Source: Hyphomicrobium sp. (GTDB lineage: Bacteria > Pseudomonadota > Alphaproteobacteria > Rhizobiales > Hyphomicrobiaceae). Taken from it: DNA of 64,000 nucleotides. Each line of letters begins with the position of its first letter. The first letter of the stretch is position 1. The stretch covers positions 62,001 through 126,000 of the forward strand of contig NZ_JAIELN010000002.1 in assembly GCF_019753045.1 (NCBI RefSeq). Reading direction: 5' to 3'. The translations under genes and the position numbers were made by a program. This document shows, one piece after another, positions 1 to 8,489 of the stretch. The notes beneath the pieces were generated by a model. The model had not been told where the DNA came from and made no database searches. It was given only the letters and a program-made list of their open reading frames with translations.

Positions 1-489
1 GGCGAGCTGCCGACAGCCGATGACTGGTCGGACCACCTCACCACGCTCTTCCCCGAAGTCCGCCTCAAACGTTTTCTGGAAATGCGCGGCGCCGATGCCG
101 GGCGCTGGGGAACGATCACGGCGCTCTCGGCTTTCTGGACCGGTATTCTTTACGACGGGGCCGCGCTGGATCAGGCTTGGACGCTGGTCCGCGACTGGAC
201 CAACGAAGAGCGGGAAAATCTGCGGGCGGCCGTTCCGAAAACGGCACTCGCGACGCCTTTCCGGACGACGACGGCGGCCAACATCGCTCGCCAGGCGTTG
301 CGCATTTCGCGACACGGTCTCAAGAACCGCGCCCGCATCAACGCCAAAAACCAGGACGAGACTGTATTTCTGGCCCCGCTCGAGAAGATCGCAGGCAACA
401 GCCAGACCGTGGCGGACGAATTGTTGCAGCGTTACTCGGGGGAGTGGCGGGGCAACGTCGATCGGATCTTCGAGGAGTTTGCTTTCTGA
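1..489 (+). CDS. gshA: Glutamate-cysteine ligase, C-terminal part (5' end outside window)
   Basis: The reading frame is open from base 1 and ends with TGA at 487-489, giving the last 162 residues. The sequence resembles the C-terminal half of the plant/alphaproteobacterial type of glutamate-cysteine ligase, for example the stretch 'FLEMRGADAG' near the start and the later 'RHGLKNRARIN'. The enzyme joins glutamate and cysteine in an ATP-dependent step, the first step of cytosolic glutathione synthesis. The start codon and ATP-binding N-terminal part lie upstream of the window. Assignment rests on recognised sequence similarity only. Confidence 0.85.
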   Translation, partial: GELPTADDWSDHLTTLFPEVRLKRFLEMRGADAGRWGTITALSAFWTGILYDGAALDQAWTLVRDWTNEERENLRAAVPKTALATPFRTTTAANIARQALRISRHGLKNRARINAKNQDETVFLAPLEKIAGNSQTVADELLQRYSGEWRGNVDRIFEEFAF

Positions 490-625
490 TGGCGCCCATT
501 GCCCTGCGAGCCTCCGGCCTCCAGTTCAAGCCCCGGTTCAGGCCATGTTCATGGTCGCGCGAGTAGCTTCCGCCGCTTGCCTAGGCTCAGCCGCCCAGCA
601 CGGCCCGGGGATGAGGAGGCGGTAG

Positions 626-1021
626 GTGTTTCAGGCTGCATCAGTGTCGATAAAATCGTTTGGAATGGCCGCACTGGCTGTTCTGGCGGTGTTGGCTGTT
701 GCCGCCGGAGACGCGAGCGCCGACCCCTGTGCCGATTCCTGCCGGTCTCAGCACAATTCCTGCCGGATGGCCGCAAAACTCCTTTATTCCGCACATTGCG
801 ACGCTCAGTTGCAGAGCTGCATCACCCAATGCTTCTCGGGTGCGCGTTCCCGGGACCGCGACAACCGCAGTCCGCGCGACATCCCCCGAGGCATGAGCGA
901 GCCGCGGGGAGTAGGCGGCGGCATGGGCGAGCCCCGCGATATGCGCGGGCCCCCGACCCGCGAGTTTCACGATCCGCGTGATCAGGGCGGCGGTCAGCGC
1001 TGGCCCGGAGACCGCCGCTGA
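626..1021 (+). CDS. Small secreted cysteine-containing protein, hypothetical
   Basis: A 131-residue protein starting at GTG 626. It is preceded by a strong ribosome binding site, AGGAGG at 613-618, seven bases before the start. Residues about 10-33 form a hydrophobic signal peptide ending in an Ala-Ser-Ala-type cleavage site. The mature part begins with six closely spaced cysteines (Cys-x3-Cys, then Cys, Cys, Cys, Cys up to about residue 70), suggesting a disulfide-bonded periplasmic domain. It continues as a Gly/Pro/Arg-rich, low-complexity tail to the end. I do not recognise a family, and no function is proposed. The ribosome site, signal peptide and cysteine pattern support a real gene despite its size. 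Confidence 0.65.
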   Translation: MFQAASVSIKSFGMAALAVLAVLAVAAGDASADPCADSCRSQHNSCRMAAKLLYSAHCDAQLQSCITQCFSGARSRDRDNRSPRDIPRGMSEPRGVGGGMGEPRDMRGPPTREFHDPRDQGGGQRWPGDRR

Positions 1022-1223
1022 AGAGTGCGCTTTCTTCACAGGCGCAACGACTGCGCCCATATTGCCGGTCACCGGCGCACGTGCGAGGATGATTAACGCC
1101 CGTGGCTACGCGCCGAGGTTGCCCGGCGTGATCGAATTTGGGCCGCCGCGTCTCTTGCTGACGTAAGCTGACGGCCCAAGAGCGAAACAGCCGACATGAC
1201 TATTGGCTTGGAGACTGAAGACG

Positions 1224-2696
1224 ATGCCGCATATCGAGCTGCCTGAGCCCGATGTTGGCGTCCTGCGGCGGCTACCCATTCTGATCGAAGGCCTGAAAAG
1301 CCGTGTCGGTCAGGATCTTCTGATCGTCGACGAAGATGGACGCCGGGCCTACGAGACGGATGCGTTCACGGCTTACCGCCGCGTACCCATGCTGGTCGTC
1401 CTGCCGCGCACGACCGAAGAAGTCTCGAAGATCTTGAAGTATTGCCACGAGAACGACGTCAAAGTCATTCCCCGCGGCGCAGGCACATCCCTGTGCGGCG
1501 GGTCGTTGCCGACAGAGGATGCAATCGTCCTCTGCATCTCGAAGATGAACCGCGTCATCGAGATCGATTATGCCAACCGCTTGGCGCGTCTCGAAGCCGG
1601 AATAACGAATCTCCAGATCACGGCGGAGGTCGCGGCGGGCGGCTTTTTCTATGCGCCCGATCCTTCATCGCAACTTGCGTGTACGCTCGCGGGCAATCTC
1701 GCGATGAATTCCGGCGGCGCGCACTGTCTGAAGTACGGAGTGACGACGCACAATGTCTTGGGCGTCAAAATGGTGCTGATCGACGGCACCGTCGTCGAGA
1801 TCGGCGGCTCGGCGCTGGAACGCAACGGCTACGACCTCTTGAGCTTGGTCATCGGTTCCGAGGGCCAGCTCGGCGTCATCACTGAAGCAACAGTGAAGCT
1901 CGTTCCGTCGCCGGAAGGCGCGCGGCCGATGATGATTGGATTTCGCTCGCCGGAAGCAGCGGGCAGTTGCGTCTCCGCGATCATAGCGGCCGGTATTATC
2001 CCTGTAGCGATCGAATACATGGACCACGCGGCCATTGAAGTCTGCGAGGCATTCGCCGGCGCAGGCTATCCGCTCGACGCGGAAGCATTGCTGATCGTCG
2101 AGGTCGAAGGCTCGGAGGCAGAAATCGGCATCCTGCTCGGACGCATTGCCGAAATCGCCGCTCGCTTCGATCCGAAAACGGTGCAGATCAGTTCGGACGC
2201 CGATCAGAGCGCGCGGATTTGGGCAGGCCGCAAGGCGGCGTTCGGCGCGATCGGGCGCATCTCCGATTACCTCTGCATGGACGGCACGATCCCACTCGCA
2301 CAGTTGCCTCACGCGTTGACTCGGATCAGCCAGATCTGCGCCGAGTACGGTCTCAAGGTCGCCAACATCTTCCACGCCGGCGACGGCAACCTGCATCCGC
2401 TCATCCTCTATGATGCCAATAGTCCCGAGGAGGCGGAACGCGCCGAGCTTGCAGGCGAAGCTATTCTGAAGCTGTGCGTCGAGCTTGGCGGCTGTCTCAC
2501 CGGCGAGCACGGTGTCGGCATCGAAAAACGCGAGCTGATGACGACGCAGTTCACGCCAACGGATCTGGCCGTCCAGATGCGGATAAAAACCGTTTTCGAT
2601 CCCACGTGGCGGTTGAACCCGGCGAAGGTATTTCCGCTCGCCATTACCAACGTCATGCGCGCTGGCGACGCCGCCAGCACACCGGAGGCTGCCTAG
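1224..2696 (+). CDS. glcD: Glycolate oxidase FAD subunit GlcD
   Basis: A 490-residue FAD-linked oxidase subunit. The PCMH-type FAD-binding motif 'PRGAGTSLCGG' lies near residue 85, and the C-terminal FAD-oxidase domain carries 'HAGDGNLHP' and 'GEHGVG', both hallmark motifs of GlcD. With GlcE and GlcF it oxidises glycolate (or D-lactate) to glyoxylate at the membrane, passing electrons to the quinone pool. A TTG in the same frame at 1203 would add seven residues. ATG 1224 is preferred because the product then begins 'MPHIELPEP', as in relatives. It leads the glcDEF operon, with glcE starting 15 bases after its stop. Confidence 0.93.
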   Translation: MPHIELPEPDVGVLRRLPILIEGLKSRVGQDLLIVDEDGRRAYETDAFTAYRRVPMLVVLPRTTEEVSKILKYCHENDVKVIPRGAGTSLCGGSLPTEDAIVLCISKMNRVIEIDYANRLARLEAGITNLQITAEVAAGGFFYAPDPSSQLACTLAGNLAMNSGGAHCLKYGVTTHNVLGVKMVLIDGTVVEIGGSALERNGYDLLSLVIGSEGQLGVITEATVKLVPSPEGARPMMIGFRSPEAAGSCVSAIIAAGIIPVAIEYMDHAAIEVCEAFAGAGYPLDAEALLIVEVEGSEAEIGILLGRIAEIAARFDPKTVQISSDADQSARIWAGRKAAFGAIGRISDYLCMDGTIPLAQLPHALTRISQICAEYGLKVANIFHAGDGNLHPLILYDANSPEEAERAELAGEAILKLCVELGGCLTGEHGVGIEKRELMTTQFTPTDLAVQMRIKTVFDPTWRLNPAKVFPLAITNVMRAGDAASTPEAA

Positions 2697-2710
2697 CAGA
2701 TGGTGCGATC

Positions 2711-3934
2711 GTGACTGAGCTTTTTCGCCCCGCCGCCGAGTGGGAATTGCAGTCCATGATTGCGAGGTTTGCGCGCGAAAAGCGTGGCATCGAGGTCGTG
2801 GGGCATGGCGCCCTTCGCAACACCGGCCGGGTCGCGACCGCGGACGTCGTGTTGACGACCTCCGGCCTCAAGGGCGTGACGCTCTATGAGCCGACCGAAC
2901 TCGTTATGTCTGCGAGGTCCGGCACGCCGATTTATGAAATCGAGTCGATCCTCGCGGCGCGCGGTCAGATGCTCAGCTTCGAGCCTGTCGATCTCGGACC
3001 GGCAACAGGCGCGCCGGGCGGCGCGCTCTCCATTGGTGGCGTCTTCGCGACGAATTTTTCGGGCTCCCGGCGCATTTCGGCAGGAAGCGCCCGCGATAAC
3101 CTTCTCGGTGTCCGCGCCGTCAATGGCCGCGGCGAGCTTTTCAAATCCGGCGGCCGCGTGATGAAAAATGTCGCCGGGCTCGACGTCGCCCGCGGATTGA
3201 CCGGCAGCTGGGGAACGCTTGCCGTGATGACCGAAGTGACATTCAAAGTCGCGCCGCTCCCGCAGACCATGCAGACGCTGGCCTTCGTCGGCCTGCCCGA
3301 CGACTTGGCGATCGAAGCGCTCAATATCGCGATGGCGACGCCGCTCGAAATTTCGGGTGCGGTCCATCTCCCGAAGAATTGCGTCGACAGGCTCAAAGTG
3401 CCGAAGCTCAAGGGCGTCGGACAATCGCTGACGCTTCTGCGTCTCGAGACGTTTGCGACGTCGATCGACGAGCGCAGGGAGAAGCTCAAGGTCGCGCTCA
3501 AGGTCTACGGCAAGCCGATCGAGCTCGATGCGGAAGACACCTTCAGTCTCTGGAGCGAATTCCGCACGCTTTCGATGATGCCGTTCTCGACCGAGACGAG
3601 CCTGTGGCGGATTTCCACCCTTCCGACGAAGGCGCCTGAAATCGTCGCCGCGATCCAAAAGTTCATGGATGTGGTCGCGTTTTACGATTGGTCGGGAGCG
3701 CTCATCTGGCTGGAAGTTCCGGCCGCAGCCGATGCCGGGGCTGCCGACGTGCGCCGTGCCGTTGCCGTTCGCGGCGGCCACGCCACGTTGATCCGTGCAG
3801 AGCCGGAAATCCGCAACACCGTCGAAGTCTTCGAACCCTTGAAGCCCGAGATCGAAAGATTGACACGCGGGATCAAGTCGGCCTTCGATCCGAGCGGCCT
3901 GCTCAATCGCGGGCGCATGTACGCCAATTTCTAG
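2711..3934 (+). CDS. glcE: Glycolate oxidase FAD-binding subunit GlcE
   Basis: A 407-residue protein starting at GTG 2711, where the GlcE-like sequence begins ('TELFRPAAEWELQ'); the frame is open further upstream but reads through the glcD coding region. It carries a shorter FAD_binding_4 domain, with the glycine-rich stretch 'GPATGAPGGALSIGG' followed by 'NVAGLDVARGLTGSWGTL', typical of GlcE. It is the second flavin subunit of the glycolate oxidase complex with GlcD and GlcF. Gene order D-E-F and tight spacing indicate one operon. Confidence 0.92.
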   Translation: MTELFRPAAEWELQSMIARFAREKRGIEVVGHGALRNTGRVATADVVLTTSGLKGVTLYEPTELVMSARSGTPIYEIESILAARGQMLSFEPVDLGPATGAPGGALSIGGVFATNFSGSRRISAGSARDNLLGVRAVNGRGELFKSGGRVMKNVAGLDVARGLTGSWGTLAVMTEVTFKVAPLPQTMQTLAFVGLPDDLAIEALNIAMATPLEISGAVHLPKNCVDRLKVPKLKGVGQSLTLLRLETFATSIDERREKLKVALKVYGKPIELDAEDTFSLWSEFRTLSMMPFSTETSLWRISTLPTKAPEIVAAIQKFMDVVAFYDWSGALIWLEVPAAADAGAADVRRAVAVRGGHATLIRAEPEIRNTVEVFEPLKPEIERLTRGIKSAFDPSGLLNRGRMYANF

Positions 3935-3959
3935 ACACGTCAGCTCGACATAAGGCGCA

Positions 3960-5324
3960 ATGCAAACCAATTTTTCGAAATCGCAGCTCGACGATCCGGA
4001 GGTCAAGGAAGCCGAGCGCATCCTTCGACGCTGCGTACACTGCGGGTTCTGCACCGCGACGTGCCCGACATATGTCGTGCTGGGCGATGAGCGCGATAGT
4101 CCGCGCGGCCGCATCTACGCAATAAAGGACATGCTCGAGAAAGGGCTCGATGCGAAGCCGGAAGTTTCGGTTCACATCGACCGTTGCCTATCGTGCTTCT
4201 CGTGCATGACGACCTGCCCCTCCGGCGTCGACTATATGCATCTCGTCGAGATCGCGCGGAAGCACATCGAAAAAACGGGAAGCCGAAGTCTGAAGGATCG
4301 GCTCATCCGGCGCGCCTTGACGGAGATCGTGCCGCATCCGCGCCGCTTCCGGTGGGCGATGAAGGCAGCACCGCTCGGCCGGCGGATGGCTGGCGCATTC
4401 AAGGCGCTCAATCTTCCCGAGCTTGCCGCGATGGTGGATCTGGCGCCGGCCGAAGCGCCGCGCGCTGGCCGCTTCCGCGGACCCGGCCGGGCGTCTCCGA
4501 CGGGCGTTCGAACCGGCCGGGTCATCATGCTCGCGGGCTGTGCCCAGCAAGTGCTGAGGCCCGAGATCAACGACGCGACGATCCGGCTTTTCGCGCGCGG
4601 CGGCATCGACGTGATCGTGTCGGCCGGAGCCGCCTGCTGCGGAGCCTTGAGCCAGCACATCGGCCGCGAGGAAGAAGCAATCAAGGCCGCCAAGATCAAC
4701 GTCGATGCCTGGAGCAAGGAAATCGCCAAAGGCGGCGTCGACGCCATCATCATCAATACGTCCGGCTGCGGCACGACGGTGAAAGACTACGGCCATCTCC
4801 TGAAACACGAAACCGAGTACGCCAAGCGCGCGAAGGACATCGCGGCGATGGCGAAGGATGTCAGTGAGTTCCTCGATCAGTACGACATTGGCGCGCCGAA
4901 ACGCTGGTCCAGCCTCAAGGTCGCGTATCATTCGGCGTGCTCGCTGCAGCATGGCCAGCGCGTCACGAGCCAGCCGAAGTCGTTGCTGAAGAAAGCCGGA
5001 TTCACCGTCATAGACGTGCCGGAACCCCATCTCTGCTGCGGCTCGGCCGGCGTCTATAATATTCTTCAGCCCGAAATCTCGGGCGCGTTGCGCGATCGCA
5101 AGGCCGCAAACATCAAATCATTGCGCCCGGACATCGTGGCGGCGGGCAACATTGGTTGCATCAATCAGCTCCAGCGGGCGCTTGATGTGCCGGTCGTCCA
5201 TACGGTCGAGTTGCTCGATTGGGCGCATGGTGGTCCAATTCCACCGGGACTAGAAAATCTCTCTCAGTATTCGACCAACGTGCCGCAACCCAAAAACAGC
5301 GTTGAGGACTACATAGGCGCATGA
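3960..5324 (+). CDS. glcF: Glycolate oxidase iron-sulfur subunit GlcF
   Basis: A 454-residue protein with two [4Fe-4S] ferredoxin motifs, Cys25-x2-Cys28-x2-Cys31-x3-Cys35 and Cys76-x2-Cys79-x2-Cys82-x3-Cys86. Two CCG cysteine-rich domains follow, each marked by a Cys-Cys-Gly motif ('CCGALSQHIG' and, near the C-terminus, 'CCGSAGVYN'). This is the electron-transfer subunit that links the GlcD/GlcE flavins to membrane quinones. Its stop overlaps the cobT start by four bases (ATGA at 5321-5324), so the glycolate oxidase genes and cobT-cobS are probably co-transcribed. Confidence 0.94.
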   Translation: MQTNFSKSQLDDPEVKEAERILRRCVHCGFCTATCPTYVVLGDERDSPRGRIYAIKDMLEKGLDAKPEVSVHIDRCLSCFSCMTTCPSGVDYMHLVEIARKHIEKTGSRSLKDRLIRRALTEIVPHPRRFRWAMKAAPLGRRMAGAFKALNLPELAAMVDLAPAEAPRAGRFRGPGRASPTGVRTGRVIMLAGCAQQVLRPEINDATIRLFARGGIDVIVSAGAACCGALSQHIGREEEAIKAAKINVDAWSKEIAKGGVDAIIINTSGCGTTVKDYGHLLKHETEYAKRAKDIAAMAKDVSEFLDQYDIGAPKRWSSLKVAYHSACSLQHGQRVTSQPKSLLKKAGFTVIDVPEPHLCCGSAGVYNILQPEISGALRDRKAANIKSLRPDIVAAGNIGCINQLQRALDVPVVHTVELLDWAHGGPIPPGLENLSQYSTNVPQPKNSVEDYIGA

Positions 5325-6367
5325 CAGTCCAATCCGGCGTCAAACAATCCCGAACTTTGCTCGCCGATGAGCTTCGCGCCCGCCTTCGCGGCAAGGCGAA
5401 GCCGGTCGGTTCGCTTGGGCGGCTCGAGGATCTCGCAGTCCAAATCGGCTTGATCGCTGGCTCGACGAACCCCGACCTCGGCCTCGCGAAAATTCTGGTC
5501 TTTGCGGGCGATCACGGCATCACCGCGGAAGGCGTGACCGCCTATCCATCCGTTGTGACGCGCGAGATCGCCAAATTCGTTTTGGCGGGCACCGCGGGCG
5601 TCAACGTATTGGCGCGCGCCGCAGGTGTCGGCGTCGAACTCGTCGATGCCGGAATGCTCGAGCCCTTGCCGCCGCACGATCTCCTTCTCGACCGCCGCAT
5701 AGCGAACGGCACGAAGAACGCCCGGCGCGAGCCCGCGATGTCGGTCGAGGAATGCGCAGCCGCGCTGGAAGCCGGCCGCGCCATCGATGCACACCTGGGC
5801 GCTGAAAGCGTCGGTATCGTCGGCTACGGCGAAATCGGCATCGGCAACACGAGCGCCGCCGCGTTGGTCGCCCACGCGTTGACCGGTCTCGGTCTCAAAT
5901 CGCTCGTCGGTCCGGGAGCGGGTGCTCCGGCACTCGGTCTCGATCATAAATATCAGGTGCTCAGCGACACGATTGACCGCGCCGCGATTGCGCCGTCGAC
6001 CTCGGAGAAGCGCACGTTCGAAGTGCTTCGCCAGTTCGGCGGGTTCGAGATCGTAATGATGGCAGGCGCGATGACGGCGGCCGCGGCCGCCGGACGCGTT
6101 ATCGTCGTCGATGGCTTCATTTCAACCGCCGGAGCCATCGCTGCGGAAGCCCTGGTTCCGGGAACGATCGATAATTGCGTTTTCGCACATTGCTCGGCTG
6201 AGCCCGGACATGCAGCATTGCTGAAGCATCTGAGCGTCAAGCCGCTGCTCGAATTGGAAATGCGTTTGGGCGAAGGCACCGGTGCCGCGCTCGCAATACC
6301 GATCATTCGCGCCGCCGAACTCATGCTCCGCGAAATGGCGGACCTGCCGGGCGAACATCCCGCATGA
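5321..6367 (+). CDS. cobT: Nicotinate-nucleotide-dimethylbenzimidazole phosphoribosyltransferase
   Basis: A 348-residue CobT. It transfers phosphoribosyl from nicotinate mononucleotide to 5,6-dimethylbenzimidazole, activating the lower ligand of cobalamin. The C-terminal 'RLGEGTGAALA' contains Glu318, matching the catalytic glutamate (Glu317 in Salmonella CobT). It overlaps glcF upstream and cobS downstream, in both cases by an ATGA. A functional cobalamin pathway matters here because a B12-dependent diol dehydratase is encoded about 30 kb downstream. Confidence 0.94.
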   Translation: MTVQSGVKQSRTLLADELRARLRGKAKPVGSLGRLEDLAVQIGLIAGSTNPDLGLAKILVFAGDHGITAEGVTAYPSVVTREIAKFVLAGTAGVNVLARAAGVGVELVDAGMLEPLPPHDLLLDRRIANGTKNARREPAMSVEECAAALEAGRAIDAHLGAESVGIVGYGEIGIGNTSAAALVAHALTGLGLKSLVGPGAGAPALGLDHKYQVLSDTIDRAAIAPSTSEKRTFEVLRQFGGFEIVMMAGAMTAAAAAGRVIVVDGFISTAGAIAAEALVPGTIDNCVFAHCSAEPGHAALLKHLSVKPLLELEMRLGEGTGAALAIPIIRAAELMLREMADLPGEHPA

Positions 6368-7131
6368 TCTCGCTTGAACGGATGCGCTTCTTCGTTGCGT
6401 TGCAATTCCTGACGCGCATTCCCCTCAAGCATATCGATCCCTTGCCGGGCGATTGGCTTGTGCGGGCAGCAAAATATTTGCCGCTGGTCGGCGGCCTGGT
6501 CGGCGTCTTCACAGGCGGCGTCATTCTGCTGACGTCGTTCGTTTTCCCGCAGCCGCTACCGGTCATACTGGGCTTAGCGTTCGCCATTCTGCTGACCGGT
6601 GGGCTGCACGAGGATGGATTGGCCGACACAGCCGACGCATTCGGCGGCGGATACACCCGCGAACGCTGCCTCGAAATAATGAAAGATAGCCGCATCGGCA
6701 CATACGGCGTGCTCGCCCTGATCGTCACCCTGGCGCTCAAGGCGACGGCGCTTGCAGAGGTCGATCCCCATTCCGCAGCGAAGGTCGTAATCGCCGGGTT
6801 TGCGGGCGCGCGGGCGGCGGCGGTGCTGGCGCTGGCGAGCCTTTCCTATGCGGGCGGCGAAGCGGCGAAGGTCAGCCGAACCACATCGGAAATGACCGGA
6901 AGCGAGATCGCGGTGACGGTCGTGACCGCTCTGATATTCGGATTTCTTTGTTTGAGCCCGGTCGTCTTCTTGGCGTCAGCCCTGTTCGCAGGCGTAGCGG
7001 CGACCATTGTCGCATTGATTGCCCACCAGAAAATCGGGGGCTACACGGGCGACGTCCTGGGCGCGATCGAACAGATTTACGAAACGGCATTCTTTATAAT
7101 CGCCGTGGCCATAATCGCCGGTCCAGGGTAA
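6364..7131 (+). CDS. cobS: Adenosylcobinamide-GDP ribazoletransferase (cobalamin synthase)
   Basis: A 255-residue polytopic membrane protein with the CobS signature 'HEDGLADTADAF' at residues 82-93, the metal-binding active-site motif. It joins alpha-ribazole (phosphate) to adenosylcobinamide-GDP, the last step of adenosylcobalamin nucleotide-loop assembly in the inner membrane. The start overlaps the cobT stop (ATGA 6364-6367), so translation is probably coupled. Length and the run of hydrophobic segments fit the family. Confidence 0.94.
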   Translation: MISLERMRFFVALQFLTRIPLKHIDPLPGDWLVRAAKYLPLVGGLVGVFTGGVILLTSFVFPQPLPVILGLAFAILLTGGLHEDGLADTADAFGGGYTRERCLEIMKDSRIGTYGVLALIVTLALKATALAEVDPHSAAKVVIAGFAGARAAAVLALASLSYAGGEAAKVSRTTSEMTGSEIAVTVVTALIFGFLCLSPVVFLASALFAGVAATIVALIAHQKIGGYTGDVLGAIEQIYETAFFIIAVAIIAGPG

Positions 7132-7172
7132 TATTCCCGAAAACAAGAAGCTCGCCGCAGAGTGTATTGCGT

Positions 7173-8366
7173 ATGGCGACGATGGAAACAGGGGGCGGCG
7201 CGATATTGCGCGCCGGGGGTGGCTGGTCGCGGGTGCTCAACTCGCGCGGCGGCCGTTTCATTGCCGAAGTCTTTGATGGCGCCGACGAAGCGCTCGCGGC
7301 ATTTGAAGCCGTCGAGACCGGCCTTGTATCCAACGGTTTTCAAACGCTCGATTGGCTGACGGTCCTCTACGAAGAATTGGCGCCCGCGCGGAAAGCGATG
7401 CCGCGTCTCGTCGTCGTGACCGAACAAGCGAGCGGCGACGTCGCGCTCGTTCTCCCGCTCGTTGTTGCGAAAGAAAGGATGCTGCGCGTCGCGAGCTTCG
7501 CTGACCTCGGCGTTTCCGATTACGGCGGCCCCATTTTGGGACCGGTACGCCTCACGGATCGAAGAGCCATCCGCCGCGTCTGGCGTTCGGTCCGGAGTTC
7601 CATGCACGATATCGACCTTATCCGCTTTGAACGCATGCCCGCCGAAATTGGCGGCCGCCCCAATCCGTTCCTCACGCGTTTAGGCCGCTCGCCGGCATTG
7701 AGCATCGGAAGCGTGCTGATGGTGCCGGATACCGTGGAAACTTACCTCGGCGGCATCGGCAAGAAATACCGGAAGGAAGTCGAGCGTTGTCATCGGCTTT
7801 GGCAGAAGGAACCCGCGCCGCGCTTTTATCGGGCGACGACCGCGGACGAAATTGCCCATGTCTATCTGGCGCTCGAAGAACAGCGGGCGCGCCGGCACGC
7901 GGCACTCCACGGCAAAAACATCCTCGATGAACCGGCCTATGGCTCCTTTTACGAGCGCTTGGCGATCGACGGCTCCGATGCGGGCTTGACGGCGCTCTTC
8001 GCGCTCGAAGCAAACGGCGAGATCGTCGCCACCCTTTTCGGCACCGTCCATGACGGTACCTTCACGCGTCTCGCCATTTCGACGGGCGGAGAAGAGTGGA
8101 GCCACCTCTCGCCGGGCCGGCTCGTCGTGATTGAAGCGATGAAATATTTCGCCGCCCGGGGCGTGCGCCGCTTCGATATGGGCATCGGCGAGCATCCGCT
8201 CGCGCATGGCTTCGGTGCACGGCAGGTGCCGCTCTACGATCTGGTCGTGCCGACGGACGGGATTGCCCTCCCGACGGCCCTCCTGCACGTCCTCAAGGGA
8301 CACTTCCAAGGCAAACGGGCGCGCCGGGACCCGGCCGATATAGTCCAAGTGGCTGAGCTGCGTTGA
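7173..8366 (+). CDS. GNAT-fold acyltransferase, BioF2/CelD-like
   Basis: A 397-residue protein. Residues about 200-340 resemble the Acetyltransf_6 (BioF2-like/CelD-like) GNAT fold, including 'YLGGIGKKYRKEVER', 'LFALEANGEIVATLFG' and 'YFAARGVRRFDMGIGEHP'. The N-terminal half is a related but more diverged GNAT-like unit. Proteins of this family often act in exopolysaccharide or cell-envelope assembly; the substrate here is unknown. It starts 41 bases after cobS on the same strand, so it may be co-transcribed, but no functional link to cobalamin is evident. Confidence 0.75.
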   Translation: MATMETGGGAILRAGGGWSRVLNSRGGRFIAEVFDGADEALAAFEAVETGLVSNGFQTLDWLTVLYEELAPARKAMPRLVVVTEQASGDVALVLPLVVAKERMLRVASFADLGVSDYGGPILGPVRLTDRRAIRRVWRSVRSSMHDIDLIRFERMPAEIGGRPNPFLTRLGRSPALSIGSVLMVPDTVETYLGGIGKKYRKEVERCHRLWQKEPAPRFYRATTADEIAHVYLALEEQRARRHAALHGKNILDEPAYGSFYERLAIDGSDAGLTALFALEANGEIVATLFGTVHDGTFTRLAISTGGEEWSHLSPGRLVVIEAMKYFAARGVRRFDMGIGEHPLAHGFGARQVPLYDLVVPTDGIALPTALLHVLKGHFQGKRARRDPADIVQVAELR

Positions 8367-8489
8367 TTTTAGGGATTTTAGGGCGACTTTCCTGATGCCG
8401 GTCCATCCGATATAAGGCGGGCTCGCACGCCGGGCGCTGTAAGGTGTCACGGCAACTTTTCTATTTGCGGTCTGGTCCCCAACATCCTC

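Noticed and set aside
1665-2510. 281-codon minus-strand frame inside glcD
   Set aside because: Shadow of glcD; no ribosome site or recognisable domain.
2693-4114. 473-codon minus-strand frame over glcE
   Set aside because: Antisense shadow of a recognised gene; composition is Arg-rich and unlike a protein family.
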